Position numbers and translations under genes: made by a program
The notes under the pieces: generated by a model
Told to the model about the DNA's origin: nothing
The model's input: only the letters and a program-made list of their open reading frames with translations
Databases searched by the model: none
Source of the DNA: Gammaproteobacteria bacterium
Lineage (GTDB): Bacteria > Pseudomonadota > Gammaproteobacteria > GCA-002705445 > GCA-002716945
DNA: 64,000 nucleotides
Assembly (NCBI GenBank): GCA_018667355.1
Contig: JABIVC010000015.1
Span: 1-64,000 of the forward strand
Direction of reading: 5' to 3'
In this document: in pieces, positions 7,854-16,816 of the stretch
Layout: every line of letters starts with the position of its first letter
How positions within the stretch are numbered: the stretch's first letter is position 1

Positions 7854-8807
7854 ATGAATAAGAATAGAAAAGAATTTGAAATAAGTAGTCCATCTAGACT
7901 CCATCTTGGTTTTTATGGTTTTGATGATAATTATGGCTATAAGTATGGAAGTATGGGGCTCGCAATTAATGCATACAAAACAACCTTATGTATAAAAAAA
8001 TCAAAATCCTTTTGCAGTAATATACCAAAAAAATTCACTACCCCGGTACTAAAATATTTAAAAAAAAATAAACTCAGCACGAATTTTGAAATTAATTTGT
8101 TGGCGAAACCTCCCAGTCATATAGGTTTAGGATCTGGCTCACAATTATCGCTATGCATGGGCAAGTCTATATTTGCATACCTTGATATCGATGCAAGTAT
8201 CAATGATATTGCTAATATCTTTGATAGGGGAGAGAGATCAGGGACCGGCATAAGCTTATTCAGTAAAGGAGGATTTGTGGTTGACGCTTGTAAGAAGTTC
8301 AATGAATTGCCAATGGCAATGTTCAATTCTAAATTTCCTAGCAAGTGGAAAATTATTCTTATAAATGATAACTCACTCAAAGGAGCTTCCGGCAAGAAAG
8401 AGGTGAAATTTTTCAATCAGAATATCAAGTTATCTAAGCAATATAAATCGGAGTTATCACATATTGTTTTAAGAGGAATATTGCCCTCAGTAATCTACAA
8501 GGATTTCGATAATTTTTCAAAAAATATCTCTGAATTTCAGAAAATTACATCATTATTTTATAAAGATAAACAGAAGGGTGTTTTTTTGAGCCAAGATATC
8601 TCTGAGATAATGAAATATATTAGAAATTATGATAACTTAGGTATGGGTCAAAGCTCTTGGGGGCCGATGTCTTATATATTTGTTGAATCTAGTTTACATG
8701 CTAAAGAACTTATAAGTATTATCCAAAATAAATTTAATGTGTATAATAACCTAACATTTAAGATTACAAGCCCATGGAATTCGGGTTATAAAATTAGCTA
8801 TAAATAA
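7854..8807 (+). CDS. mptG: Beta-ribofuranosylaminobenzene 5'-phosphate synthase
   Basis: This enzyme joins p-aminobenzoate to phosphoribosyl pyrophosphate, releasing CO2, the committed step of H4MPT synthesis. The 317-residue protein is a GHMP-kinase-fold member: N-terminal SPSRLHLGFYGF, the glycine-rich PPSHIGLGSGSQLSLCMG (about residues 83-100), RSGTGISLFSKGGF, and a C-terminal GMGQSSWGPMSY. All are hallmarks of the beta-RFAP synthase family. It heads the plus-strand mptG-mtdB-mch-fae run, directly opposite fhcB. pabB at 16809 would supply its pABA substrate. Confidence 0.9.
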   Translation: MNKNRKEFEISSPSRLHLGFYGFDDNYGYKYGSMGLAINAYKTTLCIKKSKSFCSNIPKKFTTPVLKYLKKNKLSTNFEINLLAKPPSHIGLGSGSQLSLCMGKSIFAYLDIDASINDIANIFDRGERSGTGISLFSKGGFVVDACKKFNELPMAMFNSKFPSKWKIILINDNSLKGASGKKEVKFFNQNIKLSKQYKSELSHIVLRGILPSVIYKDFDNFSKNISEFQKITSLFYKDKQKGVFLSQDISEIMKYIRNYDNLGMGQSSWGPMSYIFVESSLHAKELISIIQNKFNVYNNLTFKITSPWNSGYKISYK

Positions 8808-8828
8808 ACAAGCAATGGAGACTTAATC

Positions 8829-9719
8829 ATGGAAAAACCTTTTTTATTACATATGATAACACCTGAGAAGAATATCAGTCCATTTGACGCAAATATGGCT
8901 TTTGACGCTGGCTGGAACTCGATAATCCCATATACAAATATAGAAATGAATGAAATACAAGGAATCGTTCAGGATACAATTTTTTCAAGGTCTCCATCAG
9001 CTTTAAAAAGAACAGGTATCTTCATCGGTGGAAGAGATCCTCATACTGCGATGGATATGATAGAGGAAGCTAAAAAACATATGGTACCACCTTTTGAGGT
9101 ACCTGTTTTTGCAGACCCTAGTGGTGCGTTTACAACAGCTGCAGGAATGGTAGCGATAACCGAAAAGGCTCTTAAAGATAAGTTTTCTGAGAATTTTACA
9201 GATAAAAAGGTAGTAATCTTGGGTGGAACTGGGCCAGTTGGTGTAGCTTCTGCTGTTATAAGTGCAAAAGCTGGAAATACTGTGTTACTAGTAGGAAGAA
9301 GTCTAGAGAAAGCTGAAAGTATAGCTAAAATATGTAATGAAAAATATGGCTCAAAGTCGGTCTCTGGAGCAGTTGATGCAGAAAAAGCATCTTTCTTGGC
9401 AGACGCTGATGTTGTTTTTAATACTGGAGCTGCTGGCATTCAATTAATGAATGATGAGCTAATAAAGAATGCAGTAAATTTAAAGATATGCGCAGATGTT
9501 AATGCTGTGCCACCTGCTGGTATCTCTGGCATAGACGCAATGGACAATGTTGTTGCAATGAAAAATTCTAAGTCTGGTTGTTTTGGGATAGGAGCACTAG
9601 CTATTGGAAATATCAAATATAAATCCCAACATGATTGTTTGAAACTTATGTATAATTGTGACAAACCAGTATATTTACATTTTGAGCATGCGTTTGAATT
9701 TGCACAAAAAAATGTCTAA
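8829..9719 (+). CDS. mtdB: Methylene-H4MPT dehydrogenase
   Basis: MtdB oxidises methylene-H4MPT to methenyl-H4MPT with NAD(P)+ in the cytoplasm. The 296 residues include the N-terminal MITPEKNISPFDANMAFDAGW, FADPSGAFTTAAGM, and the nucleotide-binding VVILGGTGPVGVASA (about residues 128-142) followed by VGRSLEKA. A good GGAG Shine-Dalgarno lies eight bases upstream. The TAA stop shares an A with the ATG of the next gene (TAATG). MtdB is preferred over the NADP-specific paralogue MtdA because of the H4MPT gene context. Confidence 0.94.
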   Translation: MEKPFLLHMITPEKNISPFDANMAFDAGWNSIIPYTNIEMNEIQGIVQDTIFSRSPSALKRTGIFIGGRDPHTAMDMIEEAKKHMVPPFEVPVFADPSGAFTTAAGMVAITEKALKDKFSENFTDKKVVILGGTGPVGVASAVISAKAGNTVLLVGRSLEKAESIAKICNEKYGSKSVSGAVDAEKASFLADADVVFNTGAAGIQLMNDELIKNAVNLKICADVNAVPPAGISGIDAMDNVVAMKNSKSGCFGIGALAIGNIKYKSQHDCLKLMYNCDKPVYLHFEHAFEFAQKNV

Positions 9720-10783
9720 TGATCGATACTGTTGTTGTAATAAACTCAGATACATCATATTTAGAAAGCAAGCTCGCATCACTAGGCATCAAAGTTTTTG
9801 CCTTTGATTATTATAATCATAATAATTTAGATAAAATCCAGAGCCTTATCTATCTTGAGTCATTCATTAATAAAATTTCTGTTCATAATAAGAACATTGG
9901 TTTAATTTATGGTTCTGGCCTAGAAGATAAGCCAGAAATATATGATTACCTGAAGACTAAGTTGCAAATTTTAGGCAATAATCCAAATATTCTAACCAAG
10001 TGTAATAACTTGAGACTACTACAAGACATATTATCTAAATGTAATCTTAAACTTCCGGAGCATACAGATAACCCCGATAATATATCTAAGAAATATTTAT
10101 CTAAGCCATATAATAGCTCTGGTGGGTATAATATTTCATTTAACGAAAGCTCTAGAAAAGGTTATTATTTTCAAGAGTATTTGCCAGGGGAAACATATTC
10201 GGTATCTTTCTTTAATTATAAGGATAATTTTACCTTCCTTGGGTTTAATAAATTATTGCAACTTGTAAATTATCAGCCTCATCCTTTCATACATGCTGGA
10301 GCAATAACAACAGCCAAATTTGAAAATTCTTATAATATAATTTCTTCCTTTAAGAAGCTAGCAAGGTATCTTTCGATGAATGGCTATAATAGTATTGATT
10401 TTAAAGTAATAGATAATGAAGTTTTTATACTGGATATTAATCCAAGAATTACTTCTACATTTAAGATTTATAATGATTGTTACAATAATGCCTTGCTGAA
10501 TCATATGATAGACCCTGGTCTTGGAAAAGTAGAGGAGAAGGATAGTAATAATATATATGCTTTTGTACATATGTTCGTTAAAAATAAATATGTATTTAAA
10601 AATATTTTTATTAATGATTCATCATTTTTAAATCTTCCTGAGGAAGGTCAGTATGTCGATAAGAATCAGCCTTTGTTGTCAATATATATAAACTCATTTT
10701 CTGAATCTGATTTATTGATACAATTAAAAGAAAAAATTTCCATGACAAGGAATCTTTATAACTGCTATGATATAGATATCTAA
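9719..10783 (+). CDS. ATP-grasp protein of the H4MPT cluster (COG2232-like)
   Basis: This 354-residue ATP-grasp protein has an N-terminal Rossmann-like half. The ATP-binding part is recognisable by YLSKPYNSSGGYNI, the YYFQEYLPGETYSVSF beta strands and a C-terminal metal-binding FILDINPRITSTF. ATP-grasp enzymes ligate a carboxylate to an amine or thiol. Similar genes accompany H4MPT genes in methylotrophs (probably the one called orf17), and their substrate is not established to my knowledge. It is translationally coupled to mtdB (TAATG) and three bases from mch. A role in cofactor glutamylation or assembly is inferred. Confidence 0.78.
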   Translation: MIDTVVVINSDTSYLESKLASLGIKVFAFDYYNHNNLDKIQSLIYLESFINKISVHNKNIGLIYGSGLEDKPEIYDYLKTKLQILGNNPNILTKCNNLRLLQDILSKCNLKLPEHTDNPDNISKKYLSKPYNSSGGYNISFNESSRKGYYFQEYLPGETYSVSFFNYKDNFTFLGFNKLLQLVNYQPHPFIHAGAITTAKFENSYNIISSFKKLARYLSMNGYNSIDFKVIDNEVFILDINPRITSTFKIYNDCYNNALLNHMIDPGLGKVEEKDSNNIYAFVHMFVKNKYVFKNIFINDSSFLNLPEEGQYVDKNQPLLSIYINSFSESDLLIQLKEKISMTRNLYNCYDIDI

Positions 10784-10786
10784 ATT

Positions 10787-11755
10787 ATGACTGATAAAAT
10801 AAGTATAAATAAAGTTGTTAAGCCATTAGTTGAAAAGCTGATTGAAACTGCGGATCAATTAAATATTGGCGTGCATACTTCAGAAGGTGGAGCTAAGATT
10901 GTCGATGCTGGTATTAATTATCCTGGTTGCTTAGAGTCTGGACGGTTAATCACAGAGATATGCATGGGTGGATTAGGCAGGGTATCATTATCTATGACAA
11001 CTAATACACCAAATTGGCCGCTATCTATTCATGTTCATAGCACTAATCCAGTAATAAGTTGTTTAGGGAGCCAATATGCTGGTTGGAACCTCTCTTTCGT
11101 TAAAGAAGAAGATAACTTTAATGCTCTTGGATCAGGTCCATGCAGAGCACTTGCTTTGAAGGAAGACTTATTCAAAGACTTAGATTATTCAGATAAATTT
11201 TACTCAACAGTAGTTGTAATGGAAGTTGACAGGAATCCTCCCCAAGAAATTATAGATAAGATAGTAAATGATTGCAGTATTAGCGAGAAGAATCTCACTA
11301 TCATATTAACACCAACTAGATCGTTATCTGGTTCTGTTCAAGTTGTTGGCAGAGTCTTAGAAGTTGGCATGCATAAATTACATGAAATAGGATTCCCCTT
11401 AGATAAAGTCGTTGATGGTTTCGGGTCTGCACCTATCCCACCGCCAGCTCCTGATTTTTTAATTGGGATGGGGAGAACAAATGATGCAATATTATATGGT
11501 GGAATGGTCCATCTTTTTGTAGACGTGGATGACGACGAGGCATATGAGCTTGCCAAAAGATTACCTAGTTCAACATCATCCGATTATGGAAAACCTTTTG
11601 CCGATGTCTTTAAGGAATATAAATATGACTTTTATAAGATTGATAAACTTCTTTTTAGCCCAGCAAAAGTTATTGTTACAACAATGAAAACAGGAAAAAC
11701 TTTTACAGAAGGAACTATAGATCTAGAACTAGTTGATAAATCATTTAATAAATGA
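10787..11755 (+). CDS. mch: Methenyl-H4MPT cyclohydrolase
   Basis: Mch hydrolyses methenyl-H4MPT to 5-formyl-H4MPT, the step between MtdB and the Fhc complex. The 322-residue protein has the family's conserved EGGAKIVDAGINYPG, SLGSQYAGW-like CLGSQYAGWNLS, GSGPCRALA, and the C-terminal GFGSAPIPPPAPDFLIGMGRTNDAILYGG. Length and motif order are standard. Its TGA overlaps the next ATG (ATGA). Confidence 0.96.
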   Translation: MTDKISINKVVKPLVEKLIETADQLNIGVHTSEGGAKIVDAGINYPGCLESGRLITEICMGGLGRVSLSMTTNTPNWPLSIHVHSTNPVISCLGSQYAGWNLSFVKEEDNFNALGSGPCRALALKEDLFKDLDYSDKFYSTVVVMEVDRNPPQEIIDKIVNDCSISEKNLTIILTPTRSLSGSVQVVGRVLEVGMHKLHEIGFPLDKVVDGFGSAPIPPPAPDFLIGMGRTNDAILYGGMVHLFVDVDDDEAYELAKRLPSSTSSDYGKPFADVFKEYKYDFYKIDKLLFSPAKVIVTTMKTGKTFTEGTIDLELVDKSFNK

Positions 11756-12663
11756 GAAAAGTTTTAATCCTAACTGATCAAAAAGGCTGGCATTATAGGC
11801 AATTGCAAAAATCTTTTGAAAGTAAAAATATTTTAGTTGACTCATCTAATTTGGATGACCTATCAATAGCAATACATAACAATCAAAATTATATTATAAA
11901 AAATAATGGTGAATCATTATCTGATATTACGGATGTTTTTGTCCGCCATATACCCGGTGGGTCACTAGAAGAAATAATAGTAAACCTTAATATTCTCAAA
12001 GTTTTTGAATCCCATAATATTAATATAATGAATACGGCAGAAAATATTGAAATGACAGTTGATAAATCACTTACATCTATCAGACTAAGACAAGGTGGTA
12101 TCTTGACACCTGATACTTGGATAATTAGAGGGAAAAAGAATTGTAAAAAAATTATTCCAGACCTCCTTAAAAAACATCCTTTGATTTTTAAACCATTATT
12201 TGGTTCGCAGGGTGACAATATAGTGAAGATTACAGAGACCTCTGATTTTGATAAAATTATAAATGAAAGTAATATATTTTATATACAAGAATTTCTTGAA
12301 ACAAAACCCTCTCATGATTATCGGGTATTAATAGTCAGAAATAAAAATAAATATTTTTTGCATACAATGATGCGTTATAGTGATTCTTATATAAATAATA
12401 TATCAAAAGGTGCAAGATGTGTCCCTATGAAAACCGATGAAGGAATCATCAAGACAGCAGTGGATGCAGCATCATTGATTAATATACCTTTTTGTGGTGT
12501 CGATATTATCAGGCATGATAACAGGAACTACGTGATTGAGTTAAACAGTATTCCAGCATGGAAAGGTATGCAGTCCATCACAAAAGATAACATTTCAGAT
12601 GAAATCGCAGAAATATTTATTCAAAACATAACAGATGCATCTTATGTGTCTATTCAAAAATAA
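11752..12663 (+). CDS. RimK-like ATP-grasp ligase of the H4MPT cluster (orf5 type)
   Basis: The 303-residue protein belongs to the RimK/MptN branch of ATP-grasp ligases: VFVRHIPGGSLEEI, then AENIEMTVDKSLTSIRL, LIFKPLFGSQGDNIVKI as the ATP-binding segment, YIQEFLE, and CGVDIIRHDNRNYVIELNSIPAW with the metal-binding E-x-N. The matching gene next to mch in Methylobacterium is orf5, needed for H4MPT-dependent growth. MptN adds a glutamate to the pterin cofactor side chain, so a cofactor-glutamate ligase is the likeliest activity. It overlaps mch by four bases. Confidence 0.8.
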   Translation: MRKVLILTDQKGWHYRQLQKSFESKNILVDSSNLDDLSIAIHNNQNYIIKNNGESLSDITDVFVRHIPGGSLEEIIVNLNILKVFESHNINIMNTAENIEMTVDKSLTSIRLRQGGILTPDTWIIRGKKNCKKIIPDLLKKHPLIFKPLFGSQGDNIVKITETSDFDKIINESNIFYIQEFLETKPSHDYRVLIVRNKNKYFLHTMMRYSDSYINNISKGARCVPMKTDEGIIKTAVDAASLINIPFCGVDIIRHDNRNYVIELNSIPAWKGMQSITKDNISDEIAEIFIQNITDASYVSIQK

Positions 12664-12668
12664 TCCTA

Positions 12669-13547
12669 ATGACTGATAACCCAAAATATCTTCATTTAGA
12701 TAGAGATTTTAAAGAATCTATACTCAGAGACTCATATTTATATGCATGTCATAAAGACATCGAGGTAATCAAACCTGGAAATGTTAATATAAATTCCCCT
12801 CATAAGGATACCTCGGCTAGTGACTATCTTATAAGTTCAATCAATAGTGGATCCGAGCTATTTCATACTAGCTATAGCCTTGGTGAAAGAATTCTTAACT
12901 CAATTCTTGCTACGAGAAATGAAACTTCAGTGAATACAAATCTAGGGATAATCATGTTATGTGCACCGATTATTCATGCGCTTATCAATTACAGGGATTT
13001 GAGCCTCAAGGAGGCTATTAAAAAGACTATTAGTGATGCTGATGCTGATGATACTTCAAAGATATGTGAAGCTATTAATATAACCAGTCCAGGAGGATTA
13101 GGTAATAGTTCAAGGTATGACACTAAGTCCAAGCCCAAAATCAAATTAAGAGAAATAATGACTTATTCAGCTAGCTATGATCGGATTTCATACCAATATC
13201 ATAAGAACTTCGAAGATATTATTGATTTTATCCTTCCTAATCTTGAAAAAAATATAATTAAATATGATTCTGATGATATTTCAATTTCTATGACATTTCT
13301 TCAAATCTTGGGTAAAATCCCAGATTCGCATATTTCACGTAAATTTGGTGAAGAAATAGCAAAAAAGACTAGTAATCGTGTCAATGATTTGTTAAAAATA
13401 CAAGACAAGGAATGTAGTCATGATTTTCTGGTTAAACAGCTAAATGATCTTGATTGCGAATACAAGAAAAAAGGAATTAATCCGGGGACTACCGCAGATT
13501 TATTAGTCGCAAGTTTGATGATTTATAGGATTTTCAAAAGTGTATAA
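12669..13547 (+). CDS. CitG-like protein of the H4MPT cluster (orf7 type)
   Basis: This 292-residue protein belongs to the triphosphoribosyl-dephospho-CoA synthase (CitG/MdcB) family. It carries KPGNVNINSPHKDTSASDYL near the start, TNLGIIMLCAPI in the middle, and the C-terminal NPGTTADLLVASLMI. True CitG makes the prosthetic group of citrate lyase, but no citrate-lyase genes are near. The orf7 homologue sits between orf5 and fae in Methylobacterium. The substrate here is unknown; a phosphoribosyl transfer in cofactor synthesis is a reasonable inference. The stop is within the -10-like box ahead of fae. Confidence 0.8.
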   Translation: MTDNPKYLHLDRDFKESILRDSYLYACHKDIEVIKPGNVNINSPHKDTSASDYLISSINSGSELFHTSYSLGERILNSILATRNETSVNTNLGIIMLCAPIIHALINYRDLSLKEAIKKTISDADADDTSKICEAINITSPGGLGNSSRYDTKSKPKIKLREIMTYSASYDRISYQYHKNFEDIIDFILPNLEKNIIKYDSDDISISMTFLQILGKIPDSHISRKFGEEIAKKTSNRVNDLLKIQDKECSHDFLVKQLNDLDCEYKKKGINPGTTADLLVASLMIYRIFKSV

Positions 13548-13580
13548 TCTAAGTATGAACCATTTAATATAAACAAGGAG
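13543..13580 (+). promoter_or_regulatory. -10-like box and strong ribosome site of fae
   Basis: TATAAT at 13543-13548 overlaps the stop codon of the CitG-like gene. AAGGAG at 13575-13580 lies six bases before the fae ATG, among the best Shine-Dalgarno sites in the window. No good -35 is visible. A private promoter would suit the high expression usual for Fae. Confidence 0.5.
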
Positions 13581-13586
13581 ATAAAA

Positions 13587-14105
13587 ATGGCAGTAATTGA
13601 TAAAGTATTGGTCGGTGAAGGACTAGTTGTAACTGAAGGCGGTGACAATGAAATAGCTCATATCGACTTAATTATGGGACCACGTGGTTCTGCTGTAGAA
13701 GATGCATTTTGTAATACACTTTGTAATAACAAAGATGGTTTTACTTCGCTATTAGCTGTATGTGCACCTAATCTACCAACTAAACCAGCTACAGTAATGT
13801 TTAACAAAGTTACTATTAAAGGGGCTAAACAAGCAGTTCAAATGTTTGGACCAGCTCAAAGAGCAGTAGCTATGGCTGTTACAGATTCTGTAAAAGATGG
13901 AACAATTCCAGCAGCTGAAGCAAATGATATTTTCGTTTGTGTTGGTGTTTTCATCCATTGGGATGCTAACGATGATACTAGAATTTATGACTACAACTAT
14001 GAAGCTACAATGATGGCTATCAAAGGTGCGGTTTCTGGTAAACCAACAGCCGAAGATGTTGTTGCAGCAGCAGCAGATTCTGCTCACCCATACTCACCTA
14101 AGTAG
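13587..14105 (+). CDS. fae: Formaldehyde-activating enzyme
   Basis: Fae catalyses condensation of formaldehyde with H4MPT to methylene-H4MPT. The 172-residue length is standard. The conserved core is present: [20 protein letters not shown] with the catalytic histidine H25, [41 protein letters not shown] and [11 protein letters not shown]. The coding sequence has a more regular codon choice than its neighbours, consistent with strong expression. It is flanked by its own Shine-Dalgarno and by a terminator. This is the entry point for any formaldehyde made by methanethiol oxidase. Confidence 0.98.
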   Translation: MAVIDKVLVGEGLVVTEGGDNEIAHIDLIMGPRGSAVEDAFCNTLCNNKDGFTSLLAVCAPNLPTKPATVMFNKVTIKGAKQAVQMFGPAQRAVAMAVTDSVKDGTIPAAEANDIFVCVGVFIHWDANDDTRIYDYNYEATMMAIKGAVSGKPTAEDVVAAAADSAHPYSPK

Positions 14106-14121
14106 TACTTAGAAAGTAAGA

Positions 14122-14820
14122 TTAACCAGCTCTATTATTAGGGCTGGTTTTTTCTTTCTGAATCATATTTTTTGTAATTTTATTTTGATGAATCATTGTA
14201 GATATCAAAACACCACTCGCTCCAAAGTATTTTGCTCTCTTAATATCAAACATAGATTTAATTCCACCAGCTATGTAATAAGTATGATTATTTTTTCGTA
14301 TAAATCTTTTTGCAAGCTTATAGTTAATATTATTTTTAGAACCCACTTGAAGTAAGTCCATGAGTATAATTTTTGATGACCCTAATCTATGATGTCTAAA
14401 TATTGGTTTTTTACCTAAATATTTTCCCATGAAGTCGAATGAGCATATACAATTATTAAACTTATTTGAAGTTAACTCATAACCCTTAGATTTTTCACTA
14501 CAAAATACAGGATAGTAATTTTTATATTTCTTTTTTAATTTTATATCTTTCAGACCAGAATCAATCCAAAAATTAATCCTTGGGTATGATGAGAGTAAAT
14601 TATCATATAATTCAAAATTGATAGTATTACGGACAATGGCATCTAAGTCAGCGATATATAGTATCTTGGGAGAGTACTTTCTTGCAATTTGATCAATTAT
14701 ATCTCTTGGATCTGTACTATTGTATAATGCATAATTGATAGACTTATAATTATCTCTATCACCTTTAATCGCTCTAACTACTTGGTTATTTAAGATGTCT
14801 ATTACAGGAATTATGTCCAT
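14122..14820 (-). CDS. HisA/HisF-like TIM-barrel protein of the H4MPT cluster
   Basis: The 232-residue protein has the HisA signature at its N terminus (IIPVIDILNNQVVRAIKGDR). It ends the barrel with YYIAGGIKS and FGASGVLISTMIH, a phosphate-binding pattern. HisA itself isomerises a histidine intermediate, but this gene sits among methanofuran genes with no his genes nearby. It is probably the COG1411-type companion found in methylotrophs and methanogens; its reaction is not established to my knowledge. It starts only three bases from the start of the divergent mfnD-like gene. Its last five codons form part of the fae terminator. Confidence 0.75.
   Translation of the reverse strand: MDIIPVIDILNNQVVRAIKGDRDNYKSINYALYNSTDPRDIIDQIARKYSPKILYIADLDAIVRNTINFELYDNLLSSYPRINFWIDSGLKDIKLKKKYKNYYPVFCSEKSKGYELTSNKFNNCICSFDFMGKYLGKKPIFRHHRLGSSKIILMDLLQVGSKNNINYKLAKRFIRKNNHTYYIAGGIKSMFDIKRAKYFGASGVLISTMIHQNKITKNMIQKEKTSPNNRAG
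14124..14154 (+). terminator. Rho-independent terminator of fae
   Basis: A seven-bp outer stem (14124-14130 with 14143-14149) is extended by three inner pairs including one wobble, and is followed by a T-run. The left arm overlaps the stop codon of the convergent HisA-like gene, so the hairpin is also the 3' coding end of that gene. Confidence 0.85.
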
Positions 14821-14823
14821 AGT

Positions 14824-15774
14824 ATGAAAAAGATATTAATATATGAATATATTACAGGAGGAGGGCTTCTAAATGAAGATTTAACTTCTAGTCTTATGAA
14901 TGAAGCAGATATGATTACCACCTCAATTTATGATATGTGTCATAAATCTAAGTATTTTGAATATAATAATTTCAGAGATTATCGTCTTTCAGGTTCTTTT
15001 GAGAAAGAAGCTATAATTATAAAAAATAAAGATAAAATTTATGATTTAAAATTCTTGAGAGGATTTGATTATGTTTTACCTATTCTGCCAGAATTAAATA
15101 TGAGCTTATACCTTTACGTAAAATACTTAGAAAAACATAAAATCAATGCAATCATATCAGATTCTTCAACAATAGAGCTATGCTCAGATAAGTTACAATT
15201 TTATAAGTTTTGCGAGAAGAAATCACTTCTTTCAATTGAGACATATAAAAACTATTGCGGTAGTTTATCAGGGAGATTAATACTGATTAAAGATAGATAT
15301 GGAGCAGGATGTTCATTTATAAAGATTATTACTAATATAAAGAGTTTAAATACAATAAACAACAAAATGGTATTACAGCCTTATATTGAAGGAGATGATT
15401 ATAGTATCTCAGTCTATTTCACTAAACATAATTTCTATATTCTGACTATCAATAAACAAATAATAAAATTTAAAAATAAAATAGCTAGACTAAGTTGTAT
15501 TATTGTAAATGTCCAACATCATTTACATTTGAAAATAATAAGTCTTATGTCAAGGATTAAAGATGTCCTTCCTGGGTTATATGGTTTTGTGGGAATTGAT
15601 ATTATAATAAAAGGCAATGATATATTTATTGTTGAGATTAACCCAAGATTAACAACATCTTTCATTGGCATATATGACACAATAGGTATAAATATTATTG
15701 ACTTAATAGCATCTAGAAAACCATTAAAAAATATTATAAGTGGTAAGAAAATATATATAAAAAATTATGAGTAA
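14824..15774 (+). CDS. mfnD: MfnD-like ATP-grasp ligase (tyramine/tyrosine-glutamate ligase)
   Basis: The 316-residue protein begins ILIYEYITGGGLLNED, typical of the COG1821 ATP-grasp family that includes archaeal MfnD. MfnD ligates glutamate to tyramine in methanofuran synthesis. Methylobacterium methylofuran contains tyrosine, so the substrate may be tyrosine here. IISDSSTIELCSDKLQFY, a lysine-containing LILIKDRYGAGCSF and IFIVEINPRLTTSF complete the ATP-grasp pattern. It overlaps the mfnF-like gene by eight bases. The start is fixed by the conserved N terminus. Confidence 0.78.
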   Translation: MKKILIYEYITGGGLLNEDLTSSLMNEADMITTSIYDMCHKSKYFEYNNFRDYRLSGSFEKEAIIIKNKDKIYDLKFLRGFDYVLPILPELNMSLYLYVKYLEKHKINAIISDSSTIELCSDKLQFYKFCEKKSLLSIETYKNYCGSLSGRLILIKDRYGAGCSFIKIITNIKSLNTINNKMVLQPYIEGDDYSISVYFTKHNFYILTINKQIIKFKNKIARLSCIIVNVQHHLHLKIISLMSRIKDVLPGLYGFVGIDIIIKGNDIFIVEINPRLTTSFIGIYDTIGINIIDLIASRKPLKNIISGKKIYIKNYE

Positions 15775-16816
15775 AGAGAATTTATATATTGGCTGGGATA
15801 TTGGTGCTGCGCATACAAAAATCACTATACTATTGAATAATAAAGACACTGTGAAATGCAGTATAATCTCTTGTGAGCTTTGGAAATCTTTATCGAGATT
15901 AAAAGATATTATTGAAGGTGTCAATGATATGTATAAAAAAAAATTTCAAATAATAAATCTGATTAGCATGTCTGCTGAGATGTGTGATGTATTTTCTTCT
16001 AGAAAAGAAGGTGTTAAATCAGTACTTTCTTTGTTCGAAAGAAAAGGTTTTATTAACCATATATATTCTAAAGATATAGGGATATCAAAATTTAATGGTT
16101 TTAAACAATATGCCTCGCTAGCATCAACAAATTGGATGGCTATACCTGACTACTTAAAAGGTATGGAGAAAAATGTAATAGCCATTGATATTGGATCAAC
16201 TACGACTGATATAGTGCTTATTAAGAATCATAAATGTATTAATAAAAGACATGATGATTTTTCAGGATTACATACCAATGAGTTGCTATATACAGGCGCC
16301 CTAAGAACACCCATATATTCAGTAATCAGTTCAATCATACTAAATAAGAGAATCTATAATGTTATCCCTGAAAACTTTTCCACAATGTCTGATATCTATC
16401 GTTTACTCTCAATTATCAGAAATAAATCTGACTATACTTCAACAGCTGATGGAAGGTCTAAATCTAAAAAAGACACTTTGCAACGGATTTCAAGAATATT
16501 TGGTTTCGACTTCACTAAAGTAAATAATGATATTATCATTAAATTATCTAGAAAAATCATGGCAGCGCATTTGGATCAAATAAGTTATACTATAAAAGGT
16601 CATATTAAAAACCATTTTTCTGGCACAAGGGATTTAAGGGTTGTTGGTATGGGTGTGGGCGCGATTCTTATCGACATCTTAAGTAAAAAGAATAACTGGA
16701 AATATTTATCCTTGAACCAATATATTAATGTTAAGTATGATAAGCGACATTATGAGCCATCTGATTTAGCTCCATCCTTTTTACTATCTTTATTATTAAA
16801 AAAATACTATGAATAA
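15767..16816 (+). CDS. mfnF: MfnF-like H4MPT-linked C1 pathway protein
   Basis: The 349-residue protein has two actin/hydantoinase-like phosphate motifs: YIGWDIGAAHTK at the N terminus and VIAIDIGSTTTDIVLI in the middle. These match the H4MPT-linked C1-transfer family (TIGR03123/COG1548). Archaeal MfnF of this family couples the furan and gamma-glutamyl-tyramine halves of methanofuran. ELLYTGALRTPIYS and a C-terminal RVVGMGVGAILI also fit. It overlaps mfnD-like upstream and pabB downstream by eight bases each. Assignment to the family is firm; the exact substrate is inferred. Confidence 0.82.
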   Translation: MSKENLYIGWDIGAAHTKITILLNNKDTVKCSIISCELWKSLSRLKDIIEGVNDMYKKKFQIINLISMSAEMCDVFSSRKEGVKSVLSLFERKGFINHIYSKDIGISKFNGFKQYASLASTNWMAIPDYLKGMEKNVIAIDIGSTTTDIVLIKNHKCINKRHDDFSGLHTNELLYTGALRTPIYSVISSIILNKRIYNVIPENFSTMSDIYRLLSIIRNKSDYTSTADGRSKSKKDTLQRISRIFGFDFTKVNNDIIIKLSRKIMAAHLDQISYTIKGHIKNHFSGTRDLRVVGMGVGAILIDILSKKNNWKYLSLNQYINVKYDKRHYEPSDLAPSFLLSLLLKKYYE

